From NCBI RefSeq assembly GCF_014305155.1, contig NZ_JACRUK010000019.1:1-64000 (forward strand): DNA of 64,000 nt, written 5' to 3'. Positions 49,339-59,504 of the stretch are shown piece after piece. Each line of letters opens with the position of its first letter. The stretch's first letter is position 1. The position numbers and the translations under genes were made by a program. The notes under the pieces are model-generated. The model was not told the DNA's origin, made no database searches, and worked only from the letters and a program-made list of their open reading frames with translations. The DNA comes from Flavobacterium muglaense (lineage in GTDB: Bacteria; Bacteroidota; Bacteroidia; Flavobacteriales; Flavobacteriaceae).

Positions 49339-50249
49339 AATTTCCTTTTATTAAAAATTTAAACAATACAACTCTCTCTTCCTTTTAGTTTTAACTAGCT
49401 ATTCACTTCACTTACAAAATCTCAAAAATAGAAATTACCGAATGATACAAAATGCAATTTAGCAAATAGCTTGATCGTAGTTCTTTTACCCTAAAGTATA
49501 GAGATAAAGTGAGTTCTTTATACATCTGATTAGCAATGGTATTATTTGTCCTCTAGTGGCAGTTCACATCAATTTATAGTACAACTTTAATCACCTCTTT
49601 TCAAAAATCAACTTTTAGAACAGTCAAATCTATACTTCGCTCAATTTCAACTTAACTCCAATCCTCAAAGCACATTTATACTTCCACTCTGCTCCAGCAT
49701 AAAAGAGCTTCTTCGAATAATTGATAAAAGAATCTTGAAAATTAAAGCCACTAACTACGTATAATTTTCAAGATCCTTTTACATGGCTTATATAGCCATA
49801 GCATTATATTGGAGAAATTGTGGATGGATAACATTACACAGTATTTGTTTGAAGAGTCACCTCTTTCTTTATAATTCCAAATAATCCTCTTTACAACCTT
49901 GCTTCCAGCCTATTACTATTCAAAAACCAGTATGCTAAATTGTTCCATTTCAAGAGCAAAGGTATTCTAGTGTTTTTAACGCAAAAAAAAGGTCAAGCCC
50001 TACGGATTTATCAAAAAAATCTCCACCCATGCGGGTAGTATTTATTTGATAAAACCTTGTTTTTGCTAAACACTAACCTTTTATGCTCTCGAAACGAAAC
50101 ATAGCATACTCCGGCTCTTTGGACGAATAAAAAAAATGTCAACAATGAAATTTAATACTATTTATAATGGAATTAAAGTGAAACAAAACAGCACCTCCTC
50201 TCATTACCGAATAAATTAATTTAAAAAATAATTCTAAAAAGTAAAAACT
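49339..50249. other. gene-poor AT-rich stretch in the element
   Basis: No convincing gene in 911 bp. A tiny frame at 50136-50219 (27 aa, starts MSTMKFNTIYNG) lies just before ssb and is of doubtful meaning. An imperfect hairpin lies at about 50010-50062: GGATTTATCAAAAAAATCTC and CACCC, ATGC loop, GGGTAG and TATTTATTTGATAAAACC. Confidence 0.5.
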
Positions 50250-50642
50250 ATGAACATCATCGGAAGATTAACAAGGGATGCGGAAGTACACACAACACCG
50301 CAGGAGAAAAAAGTAGTAAATTTTTCAGTAGCGATCAATGATAGTTACCGAAATAAGCAAGGCGAACGCATAGAGCAAACTAGCTATTTTGATTGCTCCT
50401 ATTGGATAAGTCCAAATGTTGCCAAAATACTCCTTAAAGGGGCTTTAGTAGAGCTAACAGGAAGAGTGAGCACAAGAGCCTGGACAGCTACTAACGGAGA
50501 ATTAAGATCGAGTTTAAATTTTCACACCTCGACTATTAAATTACACGGAGGTAGTAAGAAAATAGAACACCCGCAGGCTATCGTAAAACAAGAAAACACA
50601 AAGATCATCATAGAGGAGCCTGTAGATGACCTACCATTTTGA
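50250..50642 (+). CDS. ssb: single-stranded DNA-binding protein (element-borne type)
   Basis: 130 aa. Opens MNIIGRLTRDAEVHTTPQEK with an OB-fold segment NFSVAINDSYRNKQGE and YFDCSYW. The C-terminal tip is acidic, ending DDLPF, the contact used by partner proteins. The divergence and the location beside a recombinase suggest an element-borne copy, not the housekeeping one. It is followed 44 nt later by the DUF932 gene, probably in the same transcript. Confidence 0.9.
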   Translation: MNIIGRLTRDAEVHTTPQEKKVVNFSVAINDSYRNKQGERIEQTSYFDCSYWISPNVAKILLKGALVELTGRVSTRAWTATNGELRSSLNFHTSTIKLHGGSKKIEHPQAIVKQENTKIIIEEPVDDLPF

Positions 50643-50686
50643 CACTAAATACTTAATCATTTTTTTAACTCTTAAATTTTAATATC

Positions 50687-51754
50687 ATGGCACACAATTT
50701 AAATTTCAACGAAAGAACAGGACGCTATTCCTTTTTTAGCGTACAAGAAAAAGCTTGGCACGGTTTGGGTCAAATAGTAACGGACTATCCAACAAGCGCC
50801 GAAGCAATTAAGCACGCAGGACTTGATTATGAAGTGATAAAAAGTCCGCTTTATACCAAGGTGTCAAACATAATTGATCCTACTGACAATTTAGAGCTGG
50901 GCAATAACGAGGTCAACGTACCCAATTATTTTGCTACAATCCGCACGGATAACAATACCGTTTTGGGTGTAGTCGGTAAAGACTATCACATCGTACAAAA
51001 TCGTGAAGCATTTAGTTTCTTCGATTCCATTGTAGGTGGCACAGATGGGATTTTGTACGAGACTGCAGGCGCTTTAGGAAATGGAGAACGTATTTTTATT
51101 ACGGCTAAATTACCGGACTATATTCGTGTGGGCAATGGTGATGATGTTATAGAAAAATATATTTTCCTCACTACTTCACACGATGGTAGCGGAAGCATTA
51201 CGGCAGCGTTTACACCCGTTAGGATTGTTTGCCAAAATACACTAAACGCTTCGCTTCGCAATATGAGTAATGTAGTACGCATACGCCATACTTCAGGAGC
51301 TAAACAACGTTTGGAGAATGCACACAAAGTAATGGGATTAGCAAACGAATTTAGCAATCAATTAGAGGATATTTTTAATAATTGGGCAAAAGTGAAAGTG
51401 CACGATCATGAGGTTAAAAAAATGATCCAATTCGCACTATGCCCTAATAAAGAAACCTTACAACATCTTAAAGCTGGAAATGAGGACGAAATATCCACAG
51501 TTTTTAAGAATACCGTTGAAGATGCTTTTGCTTATGCTATGACAAGTGACTCACAACAAATGAACACGACAAAAGGAACTTTATTTGGAGCGTACAACGC
51601 TGTAACAGGCTACTACCAAAATGTACGTAGCTATAAGGATAGCGAAGCCAAACTACAATCCATTATTTTGGGTGGTACTGCACAATTAAAATCTCAAAAA
51701 GCTTTTGAAATCTGTACTAATTTTCAAAATATGGGTACAAACTGTTTTAATTAG
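50687..51754 (+). CDS. DUF932 phage/plasmid-like protein
   Basis: 355 aa. Recognised from the N-terminal HNLNFNERTGRYSFFSVQE, AWHGLGQIVTDYPTSAEA and the centre EKYIFLTTSHDGSGSITAAFTPVRIVCQN of the DUF932 (TIGR03299-type) family carried by phages and conjugative elements. Function unknown. Together with ssb and the recombinase it marks the integrated element. A terminator follows. Confidence 0.88.
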   Translation: MAHNLNFNERTGRYSFFSVQEKAWHGLGQIVTDYPTSAEAIKHAGLDYEVIKSPLYTKVSNIIDPTDNLELGNNEVNVPNYFATIRTDNNTVLGVVGKDYHIVQNREAFSFFDSIVGGTDGILYETAGALGNGERIFITAKLPDYIRVGNGDDVIEKYIFLTTSHDGSGSITAAFTPVRIVCQNTLNASLRNMSNVVRIRHTSGAKQRLENAHKVMGLANEFSNQLEDIFNNWAKVKVHDHEVKKMIQFALCPNKETLQHLKAGNEDEISTVFKNTVEDAFAYAMTSDSQQMNTTKGTLFGAYNAVTGYYQNVRSYKDSEAKLQSIILGGTAQLKSQKAFEICTNFQNMGTNCFN

Positions 51755-51773
51755 TGTTTTCCTTTAAAATCAT

Positions 51774-51808
51774 AGACGGCCCACTTCGATAGTGGCCGTC
51801 TATTTTTA
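51774..51808 (+). terminator. terminator after the DUF932 gene
   Basis: AGACGGCCCACT / AGTGGCCGTCT stem with one bulge and a T-rich tail. Confidence 0.85.
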
Positions 51809-51855
51809 TTAGTATCGTTTTTTAGTTTTACGGAATACATATCTTGTAATTTCGA

Positions 51856-51907
51856 ACTTCAAAAAGACCTTCCCTTCCAAATGGTCGGGAAAGTCTTTTT
51901 GAAGAAG
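51856..51907. terminator. long hairpin, probable bidirectional terminator
   Basis: ACTTCAAAAAGACCTTCCC / GGGAAAGTCTTTTTGAAG, about 18 bp with one mismatch and a 12-nt loop. The 5-A and 5-T parts of the stem could terminate transcription in both directions. It lies between the DUF932 gene and the histidine kinase gene, both of which end towards it. Confidence 0.7.
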
Positions 51908-52105
51908 TTGGTTGAACCACATCAGAAAAAAGTAATCAGTACGCAACGCTCCCTTCTATTTTTCCTGAAAAGGTTCGAGTTAAATGATAGGATATTCTTT
52001 ATCCTATTAATTTTAGTTGACTTTTTTAAACCTAAAGTAGTAGGACTATCTTTTTGGACTTTGATTATTTACTTCTGTTTAACTACAGTATTCAGTTTAA
52101 AATAA

Positions 52106-53821
52106 CTAATCTACGTTCATCATTATACTAAATGTACTCCCTAAACCTAGTTCACTTTCTACTGCTATTTTACCACCTTGGGCTTCAATGAATTCTTTAC
52201 TTATTGCTAATCCCAAACCTGTTCCAGATTTACTGCTTCCTGGAATTTGAAAATACTTATCAAACACTTTATACTTGTATCGAGAATCAATTCCTTTTCC
52301 GGTATCGATAACTTGAAATACAACTTGACTATCTGACTGACTTATTTGTACAACAATTTTACTTTCTGCATTAGAATAAGTAATGGCATTGGTTAAAAAA
52401 TTAACTAAGACCCAAGCCGTTTTTTCACTATCTGCAGTTATATATGGTAGATTTTCTTCCTCATCAATAACAATTTCAATTTGTTTATTTTCTGCTTGCA
52501 TTTTCACTGCCTCTACTGCCTGATGTACTATTAAATAAGGACTTGCTTTCTCAATTTTCAAATTTATCTTTCCAGTTTCTAATTGTGAAATATCAAGTAG
52601 CTCTCCCGTTAATTTAAGTAACCTTTGACTATCCTCTTTGATACTGTCTAAGAGTTGCTTTTGTTCCTTGTTAATTACTCCAGTTGCTTCTTTTTCTAGA
52701 AGTTGCAGACTAAATTTTATAGAGGATATTGGCGTTTTTAGTTCATGTGATACTGTCGCTATAAAGTTGGTTTTAGCAAAATCTAATTCTTTGAAAAAAG
52801 TAACGTTTCTCAGGATAATTACATTTCCAATAGCGATCTCTTTCTCCTCACCCGTTGGCGTAATCGTAATATCGACCACTTCTTTTTCGAAATAGCTTTC
52901 TCTATCATCTGCAAATATTTTTATTGGCAATATCTTTTCATTAGTTTCTAAGGTGATTAGCAATCGTATTAAATCATTATTTACAGCCAAATCGGCTACA
53001 TTTTTGCCTACAACATCACTTTGCTTTAAACCAAATATAGTCAGGGCTTCATCATTAACAAATAAGATACTATTGCTCGTGTCTAATCCTATAATAGGAT
53101 CATGCATTTTATTAATTAATGTTTCTAATCTTTTCTTTTCGAAAGACAAACTATACAAATTACTGTTGTTGTATTCCTGTAACTTTTCGGCCATGACATT
53201 GAAGGAACGAGCCAAGTCTCCAAATTCATTGTGTTGTAAAAAATGTACCCTTTCAGAGTAGTTCTTGTTGGCAATTTCTTGAATACTCGTTGTTAACTCC
53301 TTAATAGGATTAGCAATATTATTGGGTAAATTTACTAATAGATTAAAGGCTATCAGGAAACATAAAGTTCCCAGTATCAAGATATAAAAATTTGCTGTTT
53401 CAGCGGTTTTCTGAGCGATATCACTTTTTAGTTTTATTGCATCGGTATTGAGTTTCATGATTTGTAAAATCGCATCATGCATCTCAGCTTTAGCTCCAAC
53501 TGATCCATTGCCCTCTTTTAATGATTGAAAAGCTATTTTAAGCTTATTGGTGATATTCGCTTCGTTTTTCTCCGTAATATTCAGAAGCTGTAACTCTAAA
53601 TTTTGACCAAAAACCACAGTAGCATCTGTATTATTCTCGCCAATGTCCTCCATTGCCATTAACATATTCCTAGAATACTCTAAAGAATCATAATTGGCTT
53701 TAAGGATATTTTGAGTATCTTGTTTTATCGAATTAATATAATAGACACTAACAACTGAAAGTAAAATTATTAATGAAAATAATAAGCCTACACTTAAGTT
53801 TAATTTAGTTTTAATTCTCAT
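52106..53821 (-). CDS. membrane histidine kinase of the kdp locus (HAMP-PAS-HisKA)
   Basis: 571 aa. Transmembrane helices at about 8-29 and 144-165 flank a periplasmic sensor of about 110 residues. HAMP (166-218), PAS (about 230-340), HisKA with His359 in FIATVSHELKTP, and HATPase follow (VLVNFLTNAITYS, GLGLAISKEF). The start overlaps the stop of the kdpD-like gene, and the order suggests it is the separated kinase half of the Kdp sensor. The partner regulator is probably the NtrC-type gene at 61936. Confidence 0.88.
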   Translation of the reverse strand: MRIKTKLNLSVGLLFSLIILLSVVSVYYINSIKQDTQNILKANYDSLEYSRNMLMAMEDIGENNTDATVVFGQNLELQLLNITEKNEANITNKLKIAFQSLKEGNGSVGAKAEMHDAILQIMKLNTDAIKLKSDIAQKTAETANFYILILGTLCFLIAFNLLVNLPNNIANPIKELTTSIQEIANKNYSERVHFLQHNEFGDLARSFNVMAEKLQEYNNSNLYSLSFEKKRLETLINKMHDPIIGLDTSNSILFVNDEALTIFGLKQSDVVGKNVADLAVNNDLIRLLITLETNEKILPIKIFADDRESYFEKEVVDITITPTGEEKEIAIGNVIILRNVTFFKELDFAKTNFIATVSHELKTPISSIKFSLQLLEKEATGVINKEQKQLLDSIKEDSQRLLKLTGELLDISQLETGKINLKIEKASPYLIVHQAVEAVKMQAENKQIEIVIDEEENLPYITADSEKTAWVLVNFLTNAITYSNAESKIVVQISQSDSQVVFQVIDTGKGIDSRYKYKVFDKYFQIPGSSKSGTGLGLAISKEFIEAQGGKIAVESELGLGSTFSIMMNVD

Positions 53822-54948
53822 TAGGATAAAATTATAAGGTCAACATTTGATGAAGCTAACTTATTTAATAATTTATTAAATATATTTGAAGACAAAATTA
53901 CTTTAAATAAATTGAAATGTGGTTTTCCTATGCAAACCGTTGTAATCTGTTTTTGCTCTACTACTTCGAGAATAGCATCGGTAATTTTACCGTTTTCTTT
54001 TTTTATTACTTCGGCGCCTAATTGCGTTGCTAATTTTAAATTATTGATGAGATAGCGCTGTTTAGCAAGCGGAATTCTAACACTACTCTCTTTCGGTGTC
54101 TCCACATACAAAACCATCCACTTGCTGTTGTAATAACTTGCTAAACGCGCCGTTTTTCTAATCACAATTTTGGCCGTTTTGTCATTACTGCTAATACAGG
54201 CCAATAATTTATCTTGTCTAAAATTGGTGTTTTTAGGCTTTTCATGCTCTACTTTTCGTACTACTTGACTTGCTACTTCTTTTAGTGCTAATTCACGTAA
54301 TTGAAGAATTTGATCTGATTTAAAAAAATTAGTCAAAGCCATTTGTATTTTGTCTTCTGCATAAATTTTACCTTCCTTCAATCTGTTTATCAATTCCTCT
54401 GCGGTTAGATCAATATTGACTACTTCATCTGCCATACTTATAACATTATCAGGTACGCGCTCTTGTACTTCCACGCCCGTAATTTCCTTTACCACCGTAT
54501 TTAAACTCTCTATATGTTGAATATTTACAGCAGAAATAACGTTAATACCAGCTTCTAAAACTTCCAAAACATCCTGCCACCGTTTTTCATTTTTACTACC
54601 CTGAATATTAGAGTGTGCTAGTTCATCTACAATTACGACCTCTGGCCTCAGATTAATTATAGCTTGAACATCTAGTTCCTCTAGTTCTTTACCTTTATAG
54701 AAAATTGTTCGCCTTGGTATTATAGGCAAACCAGTTATTAATTCCTGAGTTTCTTTTCTAGCATGTGTCTCTATATAACCTATTTTAACATCAATCCCTT
54801 TTTTTAATAAAGTATGAGCTTCTTGTAGCATTCTATATGTTTTGCCTACTCCAGCACTCATACCAATATAGATTTTAAACTTTCCTTTCCTGGATTTTTG
54901 AATCAAATCCAAAAAATGCTGTGCGTTATTCTCCCTTTCTTGTTCCAT
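53821..54948 (-). CDS. kdpD: KdpD N-terminal sensor protein without kinase
   Basis: 375 aa. The KdpD N-domain has Walker A GMSAGVGKT (29-37) and the family segments YIETHARKET, VDELAHSN and VNIQHIESLN. A universal-stress-like domain fills the C-terminal third (NNLKLATQLGAEVIKKENG, VVEQKQITTVCIGKP). The four membrane helices, GAF and kinase parts of full KdpD are absent; the separate kinase at 52106 overlaps by one base. It may sense K+ or turgor and pass it by protein contact. Cytosolic. Confidence 0.93.
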   Translation of the reverse strand: MEQERENNAQHFLDLIQKSRKGKFKIYIGMSAGVGKTYRMLQEAHTLLKKGIDVKIGYIETHARKETQELITGLPIIPRRTIFYKGKELEELDVQAIINLRPEVVIVDELAHSNIQGSKNEKRWQDVLEVLEAGINVISAVNIQHIESLNTVVKEITGVEVQERVPDNVISMADEVVNIDLTAEELINRLKEGKIYAEDKIQMALTNFFKSDQILQLRELALKEVASQVVRKVEHEKPKNTNFRQDKLLACISSNDKTAKIVIRKTARLASYYNSKWMVLYVETPKESSVRIPLAKQRYLINNLKLATQLGAEVIKKENGKITDAILEVVEQKQITTVCIGKPHFNLFKVILSSNIFNKLLNKLASSNVDLIILS

Positions 54949-55082
54949 ATTCGCTTTGATGCTTCAAATGATTTGCCCTTCTACCCTTTTTATATTTCAG
55001 TAATGAATGGCCTTCTCGATTGTACACTTCCCTTTAACAAAGATTTTGATAACTAAATGATTTAGAAATAAACCTACTGCTA

Positions 55083-55643
55083 TTATTTAGTTATTTTGTC
55101 TAATTCGGAATTCAGCATCACAATGTTAATAGTTTTCGGTCCTAGACATGTTATTAATCTTTTTTCGGTATGGTCTACAATGATAGAATCTATAATTTTT
55201 GTCGAAATATTTCTAGCTTTTGCGATTCGTGCCACTTGCTTCTTGGCACAATCTATAGTAATGTTTGGACTCATAAACTTAGATTCGTTCAGGATAGATT
55301 GTGATTTTCCTTTTCTGTGCACCCTTATTTTTTTTTCAGAAACGAGTTTTTCTGTTACTACAGTGGGATAAAACAATTCGCAAGGCTTTGTTAGTTTACT
55401 GCTATCTAATGGCGCTACTTCGTCAAACTCTTCATCCAAAGTTGTACTCCAAAAATAAACATCAGCACTGAATTGCTTGTCTATTGTGGGAGTAGTAACT
55501 TCAAGTTTATAAATAGATTTAGCATCTCGTATTGATTGATCTGAATTGCTTTTCTGGCATCCCACAAATAGGACTAAACTTGCTAATCCAAAAAATGGAA
55601 TACTCAAAAATGTATTACTTCGTTTTAAAATTATTATTTTCAT
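55083..55643 (-). CDS. KdpC-like lipoprotein (diverged kdpC copy)
   Basis: 186 aa from the ATG at 55643 (an ATG at 55646 is an alternative). A hydrophobic start and LFVGC form a weak lipobox (Cys29). The C-terminal half aligns with the KdpC of the same operon: KQFSADVYFW versus QNFTADKYFW, SPNITIDCAKKQVARIAKAR versus DPNISVASTKVQITRVQKTR, and LGPKTINIVMLNSELDKI versus FGPTKVNVLKLNIALDQL. The GSGASN motif of KdpC is lost and the conserved DPN has become SPN. It could be an alternative or regulatory subunit held at the membrane by lipid. Confidence 0.72.
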   Translation of the reverse strand: MKIIILKRSNTFLSIPFFGLASLVLFVGCQKSNSDQSIRDAKSIYKLEVTTPTIDKQFSADVYFWSTTLDEEFDEVAPLDSSKLTKPCELFYPTVVTEKLVSEKKIRVHRKGKSQSILNESKFMSPNITIDCAKKQVARIAKARNISTKIIDSIIVDHTEKRLITCLGPKTINIVMLNSELDKITK

Positions 55644-55758
55644 CATAATTAGTAAGGTTAAGACAATGTTACAGTCTATTACCCTGTAGACGCTATTTTT
55701 AAGTCTCTTGCAATGGATTATAGACACATTTTTATTAAGTAAAGACTACTATCAAGTT

Positions 55759-56841
55759 TTAAAATTTTACTGCTAAGGATGTTGACAGAACCAAACTTTC
55801 ATTAGCAGTTCCTCCTCCTTGTTTAACGTAAATAGCGTCTTTGCTTGAGAAATTTTTCACTTCCATTCTCCAAACTAAATTGGAACCTATTCTATAATCT
55901 GAATTCAGGGATGCACCATAGGTTTCAAACCCATCTGGAGTTCCTGTTACGATAATTACTCCTTTTTTATCTTGATAATATTCTGCTCTTACTGCCAAAT
56001 TTAATTTGTCAGTTATCGCAATTTGTGTCATTACTGAAGCTCCATACCATTTGTTATATTGATCGCCTTGAGAGCTATTCTCTTCCCAACCTAAATCGAA
56101 TCCTGCCATCAATTTCACTTTACTTGTTAGCTCAAATTGTCCGTAAAAATCATGAAAATAACGCCTTTGACGTACATCGTCTGGTTTATCATTTCCAATA
56201 AAAGAACTGCTGTTTAAGGTTATTCTGTTTGTTGGCTTGTAAATCAATTGATGCCCAAAAGCAGGAGTGGTATTTCCATCTACACGCTGAATTCTTTGCC
56301 AACCATTTAAATACAATCCGGAAAATTCCCATTGGCCACTTGGAGAAACATAAGTGATTTTGGCTCCAGCCTCAAAATAGGGAGAGTTTTCAGCTATTAT
56401 ACTTCTAGTTAAGGTAATGCAGTCTGCACCTACAGCACTTTCAAAACCGATATGTGAAGGTAAAATCCCAGCGGTAATCCATAAATTTTGATTTTTTAAA
56501 ACTTTGAATCCTACGTTTGCTTCATAAACATTTTTTAAAACTCCAGGCTCAGCGGAATAATTTGCATTCATATAAGAACCAGCTGCTAAAGCCAAATTGG
56601 CGCGAACTAATTCGGTATCATAAATGGCTTTTAGTAATCCTAGATTTAAATTGACCTCATTGTTTCGGTTGTGACTGTAAATAAAGCTTGGACGTGTATT
56701 CGTTTCAGGATTATTGGCATCGTATTGGAAGTAGGTTTCAACATATCCTGAAAAGGTCATCGGATTTTTTTTCTCTTCTTGCGCAAAAGCAGCATTCGAT
56801 AAAAAAAGTGATAAGGCTAGAGTAACTATTTTAGTATTCAT
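55759..56841 (-). CDS. outer-membrane beta-barrel porin of the kdp operon
   Basis: 360 aa. Signal peptide (cleavage after SNAAFA, residue 20), then repeated amphipathic strands ending in Phe (LSTSLAVKF), typical for outer-membrane insertion. Many features resemble the OmpL/Bbp2-type porins of Bacteroidota. It lies between kdpC and the KdpC-like gene on the same strand, suggesting it supplies potassium access across the outer membrane when Kdp is induced; this role is inferred from context. Confidence 0.85.
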   Translation of the reverse strand: MNTKIVTLALSLFLSNAAFAQEEKKNPMTFSGYVETYFQYDANNPETNTRPSFIYSHNRNNEVNLNLGLLKAIYDTELVRANLALAAGSYMNANYSAEPGVLKNVYEANVGFKVLKNQNLWITAGILPSHIGFESAVGADCITLTRSIIAENSPYFEAGAKITYVSPSGQWEFSGLYLNGWQRIQRVDGNTTPAFGHQLIYKPTNRITLNSSSFIGNDKPDDVRQRRYFHDFYGQFELTSKVKLMAGFDLGWEENSSQGDQYNKWYGASVMTQIAITDKLNLAVRAEYYQDKKGVIIVTGTPDGFETYGASLNSDYRIGSNLVWRMEVKNFSSKDAIYVKQGGGTANESLVLSTSLAVKF

Positions 56842-56907
56842 TATAATTCATTTAGTTTGATTAAAAAAAAGGGAGACAGCGTTTCATCTCCCTGATTTTT
56901 CTATATT

Positions 56908-57468
56908 TTAATTCAGTTGGTCAAGCGCAATATTTAGTTTTAAAACATTCACTTTTGTAGGTCCAAAAATCCCTAGAAAGGGGTGTTCTGTATTTGCATC
57001 TATTAAAGAATTTAATTTTTCGCTACTAATTTTCCTCGTTTTTTGAACTCTTGTAATCTGTACTTTAGTACTTGCAACAGATATGTTAGGATCTAATCCG
57101 CTTGCACTAGCGGTCACTAAATCAATTGGAACATCTAATTTTTTTACCGTAGGATTCTTTAATAAAAAAGTATCAATACGACCTTGAACTACAGCTAAAT
57201 ATTCTTCGTTAGAAGCTCCTTTATTGCTAGCTCCTGAGCCAGCGGCGTTATAATCTACAGCAGATGGTCTTCCCCAAAAGTATTTGTCAGCCGTAAAATT
57301 TTGACCAATGTTCGAATATCCTTTGTTTTGTTTGTATACTACCACTTCACCTTCACCATTATTGGGCGCTAATTGAGCAACTGTCCAAACCGATAGAGGA
57401 TAAATTACCATGAAAAGTACCAGCAGGACAACAGTCATTCTGATTCCGATTATTAAATTATTTTTCAT
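56908..57468 (-). CDS. kdpC: potassium-transporting ATPase subunit C
   Basis: 186 aa from the ATG at 57468, 14 nt after the kdpB stop; the upstream part of the frame overlaps kdpB. One N-terminal transmembrane helix (residues about 7-29) and a periplasmic domain with NFTADKYFWGRPSA, GSGASN, DPNISV and FGPTKVNVLKLN. KdpC stabilises the complex and may help ATP binding to KdpB. Inner membrane, in operon with kdpA and kdpB. Confidence 0.95.
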   Translation of the reverse strand: MKNNLIIGIRMTVVLLVLFMVIYPLSVWTVAQLAPNNGEGEVVVYKQNKGYSNIGQNFTADKYFWGRPSAVDYNAAGSGASNKGASNEEYLAVVQGRIDTFLLKNPTVKKLDVPIDLVTASASGLDPNISVASTKVQITRVQKTRKISSEKLNSLIDANTEHPFLGIFGPTKVNVLKLNIALDQLN

Positions 57469-57481
57469 AATTTCTATTTTT

Positions 57482-59491
57482 TTAAATGAATAATGCAACA
57501 ACAATGTCAATCAATTTGATACCTATGAACGGTACGATAATTCCTCCTACACCAAAAAGTAACAGATTTCTTCTCAACAAAGCACTTGCGCCTATTGGTT
57601 TATAGCTCACGCCTTTTAAAGCTAACGGAATCAAGAACGGGATAATAATGGCATTGAAAATTACTGCCGAAAGTATGGCACTTTCAGGACTGTGTAAATG
57701 CATGATATTTAATCCTTGAAGCGCTGGAATTGCAGTAATGAATAATGCTGGAATGATGGCAAAATATTTGGCAACATCATTAGCAATACTAAAAGTAGTA
57801 AGCGTACCGCGGGTCATTAATAACTGTTTCCCTATTTCGACAATCTCAATTAACTTGGTTGGGTCATTGTCTAAATCAACCATATTTCCTGCCTCTTTTG
57901 CTGCTTGCGTTCCGCTGTTCATAGCAACACCAACATCTGCCTGAGCTAAAGCCGGTGCATCATTTGTACCATCTCCCATCATGGCAACTAATCTTCCTGC
58001 TAATTGTTCCTGTATGATGTAATTCATCTTATCTTCCGGTTTGGCTTCGGCAATAAAGTCATCAACCCCTGCTTTTTCGGCTATAAATTTTGCAGTCAAA
58101 GGATTATCTCCCGTCACCATGACCGTTTTTATACCCATTTTACGAAGGCGTTCAAATCGTTCAAACATTCCCGTTTTGATGATGTCTTGCAACTCAACAA
58201 CCCCAAGCGCCACTTCATTTTCAGAAACTACCAAGGGCGTTCCTCCGTTTTCGGCAATTATTTTCACTCGATCTAAAAGCTCCGTTGGAAAAGGATTTCC
58301 AGCATTTATGACTATACTTTTTATAGCATCAGTTGCACCCTTTCTAATTCGAATTCCGTCAAAATTCATTCCTGAACTTCTCGTCTCAGCTGTAAACTTG
58401 ATAAATTGTGCGTTATTTACTTGCAGTGTTAAAGGATCTATTTGTGCCAACTCTACAATTGATTTCCCTTCGGGAGTATCATCCGACATAGAACTTAAAA
58501 CCGCTGCTTTAACCAATTGCTCTTGTGAAATACCTGGAGCAGCATAGAACTGAGTTGCTTTCCTGTTACCAATGGTGATTGTTCCTGTTTTATCCAATAA
58601 CAATACATCAATATCTCCTGCAGTCTCCACCGCTCTCCCGCTTTTTGTAATTACATTGGCTCTTAAGGCTCTGTCCATACCTGCTATTCCAATCGCAGAT
58701 AATAACCCTCCAATGGTGGTTGGTATCAGGCAAACAAATAATGCGATAAATGAAGCTATCGTAATATTTACATTCGAATAATCAGCAAGTGGTTTTAGCG
58801 TAATACAAACGATTATAAAAACTAACGTAAATCCTGCAAGCAATATCGTTAAGGCAATTTCGTTTGGCGTTTTTTGTCGTGAGGCACCTTCTACCAAAGC
58901 AATCATTTTATCTAAAAAACTCTCCCCTGGCTCATTGGTTACTTCTACAACGATGCGGTCTGACAATACTTTCGTACCACCAGTAACTGAACTTTTATCT
59001 CCGCCTGACTCGCGGATCACTGGTGCCGATTCACCTGTTATGGCACTTTCATCTATTGTTGCGAGACCTTCTATGATTTCCCCATCCGTTGGGATGGTAT
59101 CACCCGCTTCACAAACAAACAAATCTCCTTTTTTCAGTTGCGAAGAAGAAATCTTTTCTCCTCTTTTTAAGGTTGCTGGTGTTTCTTCTCTTGTTTTTCG
59201 TAAACTGTCAGCTTGAGCTTTTCCTCGTGCTTCGGCAATCGCTTCTGCAAAATTGGCAAACAACAGTGTAAATAAAAGCACTAGGAATACAACAAAATTA
59301 TATCCAAAACTACCTTGCGATGTTTCACCCGTTAATGTCCAAATAGAGACAAATAGCATAACGATTGTCCCGATTTCTACCGTAAACATCACAGGATTTT
59401 TAAATAGTAACTTCGGATTTAATTTCACAAAAGACTGCACTAATGCTTGTTGCACAATCTCCTTTTGAAACAATGATTGATCTTTATTCAT
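57482..59491 (-). CDS. kdpB: potassium-transporting ATPase subunit B (P-type ATPase)
   Basis: 669 aa. Phosphorylation motif DKTGTIT with Asp300, actuator motif DESAITGES (TGES), and hinge [21 protein letters not shown]; seven membrane helices. Length and motifs match KdpB. It hydrolyses ATP to drive K+ uptake through KdpA. It starts 13 nt after the kdpA stop, in operon with kdpF, kdpA and kdpC. Confidence 0.97.
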   Translation of the reverse strand: MNKDQSLFQKEIVQQALVQSFVKLNPKLLFKNPVMFTVEIGTIVMLFVSIWTLTGETSQGSFGYNFVVFLVLLFTLLFANFAEAIAEARGKAQADSLRKTREETPATLKRGEKISSSQLKKGDLFVCEAGDTIPTDGEIIEGLATIDESAITGESAPVIRESGGDKSSVTGGTKVLSDRIVVEVTNEPGESFLDKMIALVEGASRQKTPNEIALTILLAGFTLVFIIVCITLKPLADYSNVNITIASFIALFVCLIPTTIGGLLSAIGIAGMDRALRANVITKSGRAVETAGDIDVLLLDKTGTITIGNRKATQFYAAPGISQEQLVKAAVLSSMSDDTPEGKSIVELAQIDPLTLQVNNAQFIKFTAETRSSGMNFDGIRIRKGATDAIKSIVINAGNPFPTELLDRVKIIAENGGTPLVVSENEVALGVVELQDIIKTGMFERFERLRKMGIKTVMVTGDNPLTAKFIAEKAGVDDFIAEAKPEDKMNYIIQEQLAGRLVAMMGDGTNDAPALAQADVGVAMNSGTQAAKEAGNMVDLDNDPTKLIEIVEIGKQLLMTRGTLTTFSIANDVAKYFAIIPALFITAIPALQGLNIMHLHSPESAILSAVIFNAIIIPFLIPLALKGVSYKPIGASALLRRNLLLFGVGGIIVPFIGIKLIDIVVALFI

Positions 59492-59504
59492 TTTTAAATT
59501 CTTT

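Noticed and set aside
51881-52105. 74-aa reading frame between the DUF932 gene and the kinase
   Set aside because: Its start lies inside a strong hairpin that looks like a terminator, there is no promoter or ribosome site, and the composition is unlike a protein family.
58041-58547. 168-aa reading frame antisense to kdpB
   Set aside because: It is the shadow of kdpB on the other strand, with Ser/Thr/Ile-rich composition typical of antisense frames.
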